A stretch of 64,000 bases of DNA from positions 25,678-89,677 of the forward strand of contig JBPOIK010000117.1 in assembly GCA_052034525.1 (NCBI GenBank). Direction: 5' to 3'. The notes beneath the pieces were generated by a model. It saw only the letters and a list, made by a program, of their open reading frames with translations, did no database searches and was not told where the DNA came from. The position numbers and the translations under genes are program-made. Positions 61,930 to 64,000 of the stretch are shown here, piece by piece. The stretch comes from JAFGJQ01 sp052034525. Its GTDB lineage: Bacteria > Planctomycetota > Phycisphaerae > UBA1845. Numbering within the stretch: the first letter of the stretch is position 1; every line of letters starts with the position of its first letter.

Positions 61930-62000
61930 TCGCCGCTGACAGGACGAGCTGGCGCGATTTATAACCGACCTGTTCAGGTCAGCATTTTTGGGTCACTATT

Positions 62001-63410
62001 TTGCGTAACCCTTTCACAGAAAAGCCGTTACAAGCAAGGAGGAGGCCAATATCAGTCGCACGGATTTGGCTTCTTCTGGCCGCGTGGCTTGCAATGGGTT
62101 CCTCGGTCGGACGCGCGGACAGCACCCCTGCGACTGCCCCCGATTCAAACCTGACCGACCTGATTCAGCGATACTTTACGGAAACCGATTCGTCGAAGCG
62201 GGCGGAAATCAGAGTGTCGATCGAAACGTGCGAGGGAGTGGATGTAGCCCAAGTCATCGAGGCATTGGGCCGTGCAAATGTATGGGAGCCAATGCGGGCC
62301 GGTCCGACGGACATCGCCTGCGAAACCGCGACGGGAAGGCAACGGACGGCGCGGCTGATTGTGCCGGAGGGCTACCACCCGTCGGTATCCTATCCGCTGG
62401 TGGTGCTGCTGTACGAAGGACCGCTGGCCGAGGCGGAGACCTTCTCGCAGATCATCACGCAAGATATAGGTCCGGTCCTGATTGCGATGCCCCGCGACCT
62501 CGCCGGCGGCGCCTTCGCGAGCCCCTCCCGAGAGGCCGGGGAGCCGGCGAATCTGCTCCGCGAAATCCGGCAGCGCTGTCATGTGGACACCGATCGAGTG
62601 TATGTCGTCGGCGCGGGGGGCGGAAACGGCGCGGCGGCGATCAACCTGGCTCTGTTCCACACACATTGGATCAGCGGCGCCATCGCGCTTGAACCGGTCC
62701 CGGACGTGCCGTACCCGCGGCAGGCGTACCCGTTCCTGCTCCGGAACCTGGCCGGCACGCCCCTTTTCATCGCATATACGGGTCCGTCGGCATCGCGACC
62801 CGCCTCGCGCCCGGCGGACGAACTGGCGCCGCCCGACCCACTGGAGGTGATCGAGGCGGTGGCCGACCGCCAGAAGCTGCCCGTGCGGGTGAAACGGTTT
62901 GAGGATATTTCCCTGTCGCCGGCGAAGCCGTGGACGGATGCGCTGGTGGATGTGTGGAACGCCCGCCGCGACGCCAATGCCCACGACGTTTCCCACTGGT
63001 TCCGATATCCGGCCCAGGGGCGGATGGGCTGGCTTCGGCAAGAGGCTTTTGACGGGGAGCCGTGGGAGGATTCGCTGATCACCATCCTCTCCGCGCCGTC
63101 GACCGACTTCCACACGTACGCCACGAAGGTGCTTCAGAGCAAGCTGGCATACCTTGGCGGCCGAATCGACGGCCAGCGCATTACGATCACCACTCAGCGG
63201 ACCGACCGACTGGAATTGCGGCTTCATGAAGGCCTGCTGGATCTGAGCCGACCAATCGAGATCGAATGGGCGGGTCACACCCGCGCCACCGTGAGGGTGA
63301 CGCCGCGCATCTCCACGGTGCTGGAGACGGCGTACGAAGACTGGGACTTGCAGCACCCCGCCTCCGTGCGCCTGATCGCCCACCGCAACGGCACCCTGGA
63401 CCAACGATAG
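62001..63410 (+). CDS. secreted alpha/beta-hydrolase-like protein
   Basis: The product has a signal sequence (ARIWLLLAAWLAMGSSVGRA) and, after a helical region, an alpha/beta-hydrolase-like core: YPLVVLLYEGP, CHVDTDRVYVVGAGGGNGAA (the nucleophile-elbow position, with Gly where Ser is normal) and LFIAYTGPSA. The usual GxSxG motif is replaced by VGAGGGN, so it may lack hydrolase activity or be a binding relative of PHB-depolymerase or feruloyl-esterase types. The C-terminal 120 residues resemble no family I know. The frame opens at TTG 62001, but a strong AAGGAGG (62036-62042) lies inside it, six bases before ATA 62049; the true start is doubtful. Confidence 0.6.
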   Translation: MRNPFTEKPLQARRRPISVARIWLLLAAWLAMGSSVGRADSTPATAPDSNLTDLIQRYFTETDSSKRAEIRVSIETCEGVDVAQVIEALGRANVWEPMRAGPTDIACETATGRQRTARLIVPEGYHPSVSYPLVVLLYEGPLAEAETFSQIITQDIGPVLIAMPRDLAGGAFASPSREAGEPANLLREIRQRCHVDTDRVYVVGAGGGNGAAAINLALFHTHWISGAIALEPVPDVPYPRQAYPFLLRNLAGTPLFIAYTGPSASRPASRPADELAPPDPLEVIEAVADRQKLPVRVKRFEDISLSPAKPWTDALVDVWNARRDANAHDVSHWFRYPAQGRMGWLRQEAFDGEPWEDSLITILSAPSTDFHTYATKVLQSKLAYLGGRIDGQRITITTQRTDRLELRLHEGLLDLSRPIEIEWAGHTRATVRVTPRISTVLETAYEDWDLQHPASVRLIAHRNGTLDQR

Positions 63411-64000
63411 TCACCGGTCCAGTGAGACGCGCTCGTGCGCACCACCCGCTCTTCTGGAGCGCCCGCTCTTGTGTGGGGCCGGCTTTCTCGCCATCCCGGC
63501 GCGCCTGGGCCGCTCCGTCCCTTCGTCCCCTGGGCTGCGGGCGCAGCCCGCGCTGCGGCTTTCGCTCGATCCGGCGGACTCTCTGTGGTATGGTTACGCT
63601 ACAAGCATCTGGCGGGGCGGCAACGAACAGATTCTCCCACGGAGGGGGTTCTGTCCTTTCTTCGTACCGGATGGGCCGTTTCGGGGAGCCAGGATGTCCA
63701 TCGCGTGGCAGTTTCTATTTTCGCGTAGGAGGAGTGAATCCAATGGAGGGGATCTGCGCATGGATGCATCGCCCAGCGCGGTCCCGCCCCTGACGTCAGC
63801 AAAAGCGTGAGGGGCCCGTTCGTAACGACAAAACAAAGCCCGCCCAACCATCCGCGCCCAGGGTGCGCGCCCGGGTCGGGCTGATGAAGGTCGATTCGGC
63901 GACGTCGGGAAACAACCCGGCGGTCGAATGCCGGGGGAGTGTTGTCGCCCCGCGCCGGGCGGAGTTCTCCGCGTTGTCGATGCCGACGGACCGGTGAGGC
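63411..64000. other. unassigned window end
   Basis: No gene can be supported with confidence. An extended -10 motif, TGGTATGGT (63586-63594), is followed further on by AGGAGGAG (63728-63735) and an ATG at 63743 that opens only 16 codons. On the minus strand a frame of high GC3 enters from beyond the window and ends with TGA at 63796. Confidence 0.35.
63796..63999 (-). CDS. possible C-terminal end of a gene entering from beyond the window
   Basis: The minus-strand frame is open from the window edge to TGA at 63796-63798 (68 codons), with a residue composition that could be coding (AESTFISPTRARTLGADGWA). No family is recognised, so it may be chance. Confidence 0.25.
   Translation of the reverse strand, partial: PHRSVGIDNAENSARRGATTLPRHSTAGLFPDVAESTFISPTRARTLGADGWAGFVLSLRTGPSRFC

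Overview
The window is GC-rich, densely coding bacterial chromosome with genes on both strands in short operons. Several traits suggest a planctomycete, most likely near the Phycisphaerae: a secreted protein with five GACC-type Cys-rich repeats and a dockerin-like C-terminus, an EpsI-type exosortase-associated protein beside a giant TPR protein, several lipoproteins (a Gram-negative type envelope), an operon protein with a zinc ribbon and a membrane anchor, and a short-type inositol-phosphate synthase. This placement is inferred; no rRNA lies in the window.

Layout. 1-5041: the C-terminal part of a ComEC-like protein with two metallo-beta-lactamase folds, then DUF1015, DUF547 and FxsA genes. 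5042-7042: inositol-3-phosphate synthase, a candidate 34-residue lipoprotein and a CAT-anticodon tRNA that looks like tRNA-Ile2. 7126-13358: membrane proteases (an M50 site-2 protease, a rhomboid and a large RseP homologue) around a Nudix hydrolase and dxr. 13393-22297: a glycerophosphodiesterase, a PAP2 lipoprotein, an isolated radical SAM protein, aconitase, an exported protein-L-isoaspartate methyltransferase and a PglD/NeuD-type acyltransferase. 22549-30614: EpsI-like protein, a 1587-residue TPR protein and a tandem CNNM/CorC pair. 30673-39484: the Cys-rich/dockerin protein, a YkgJ-PilT pair, a c-type cytochrome lipoprotein, a methyltransferase, EF-P, a STAS protein and rplM-rpsI with a clear terminator. 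39524-49214: a GNAT, an HD-GYP/PilZ protein divergent from a CpaE-like protein, a GH3 glycosidase, a formyltransferase-deacetylase fusion, a PH-like membrane protein and YebC. 49348-59716: the nusA-infB-rbfA operon, which carries extra genes. 59811-64000: a UgpC/MalK-type ATPase under a consensus promoter, a lipoprotein, a secreted alpha/beta-hydrolase-like protein and an unassigned end.

How the genes may work together. The nusA-infB-rbfA genes, rplM-rpsI, EF-P and the tRNA form the gene-expression core. PilT, the CpaE-like protein and HD-GYP/PilZ point to pili or surface motility tuned by cyclic-di-GMP. EpsI, the TPR protein, the acyltransferase and the formyltransferase-deacetylase fusion point to surface glycan assembly. 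The clearest unusual points are the shared C-terminal tail of two adjacent intramembrane proteases of different catalytic class, the formyltransferase-deacetylase fusion, an HhH-GPD protein without its catalytic residues in the rbfA operon, and an EF-P with Asn where the modified Lys or Arg normally sits. No CRISPR array, insertion sequence, prophage or integration site was seen.
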